Position numbers and translations under genes: made by a program. A stretch of 64,000 nucleotides of DNA from Legionella hackeliae (lineage in GTDB: Bacteria > Pseudomonadota > Gammaproteobacteria > Legionellales > Legionellaceae), in NCBI RefSeq assembly GCF_000953655.1, contig NZ_LN681225.1:3051501-3115500 (forward strand), read 5' to 3'. Below the pieces are notes generated by a model. That model was not told the DNA's origin and ran no database searches. It saw only the letters and a program-made list of their open reading frames with translations. This document shows, piece after piece, positions 63,995-64,000 of this stretch; the first letter of the stretch is position 1, and each line of letters begins with the position of its first letter.

Positions 63995-64000
63995 TGCATT

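Noticed and set aside
1-64000. CRISPR arrays, insertion sequences, integrases, prophage genes
   Set aside because: No regularly spaced repeats, transposase or integrase motifs, or phage structural genes were seen in the window.

Overview
The window reads as a chromosomal segment of an AT-rich gammaproteobacterium of the Legionellaceae, probably Legionella. The evidence is the housekeeping gene set and order (tandem phaB, desaturase, mutM, coaD, lolB, tRNA-Gln, prs, fis, pdxH, sdh-suc), a letE-like gene, PmrA-type promoter boxes, and several large genes with eukaryotic-like or host-targeting protease and kinase motifs of the kind seen in Dot/Icm substrates. The species was not determined, and synteny with L. 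pneumophila is recalled from memory, not checked.

Layout. 1-8.6 kb: the end of an unidentified gene, yacG, a polyhydroxybutyrate block (phasin, phaR, two phaB-type reductases), a fatty-acid desaturase, then mutM, plsC, ggt and coaD. 8.7-16.4 kb: lolB, tRNA-Gln, prs, fis, a DUF945 protein, an MFS transporter, an SseB-like protein, a letE-like gene and pdxH. ispE is absent from its usual place between lolB and prs. 16.5-21.2 kb: a 1552-residue candidate effector behind a PmrA box. 21.2-31.5 kb: a deformylase homologue and the complete sdhCDAB-sucABCD operon, which encodes succinate dehydrogenase, 2-oxoglutarate dehydrogenase E1/E2 and succinyl-CoA synthetase. 31.7-39.2 kb: an HDOD signalling protein and an RDD protein, then a Ser/Thr-kinase-like gene and a divergent 1370-residue protein with a Ulp1-like (clan CE) cysteine-protease signature behind a second PmrA box. 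39.2-47.5 kb: the Fur-regulated feoABC locus, a rhodanese, a Legionella-type membrane protein, zapE with a hydrolase, and panBC preceded by a short translated leader. 47.5-57.8 kb: a YopT-like (C58) cysteine-protease candidate and a 3135-residue protein with kinase, ankyrin-like and coiled-coil regions, the last carrying a perfect 543-bp direct repeat; a third PmrA box precedes it. 57.9-64 kb: a PycA-type biotin carboxylase, a GGDEF-EAL protein, a PriC-like protein and an amino-acid permease.

How it fits together. A conserved metabolic backbone is interrupted at a few points by large, lineage-specific genes. The three largest of these have a tandem cTTAAT box with 11-bp periodicity, followed 7 bp later by a -10-like hexamer, which argues for one shared regulon (PmrAB in Legionella). 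The main novelty candidates are the Ulp1-like/kinase-like 1370-residue protein, the C58-like protease, the giant kinase-ankyrin-coiled-coil protein and the internally duplicated 1552-residue protein. All effector roles are inference from motifs, promoter boxes and context. No insertion sequences, CRISPR arrays, rRNA genes or prophage genes were seen.
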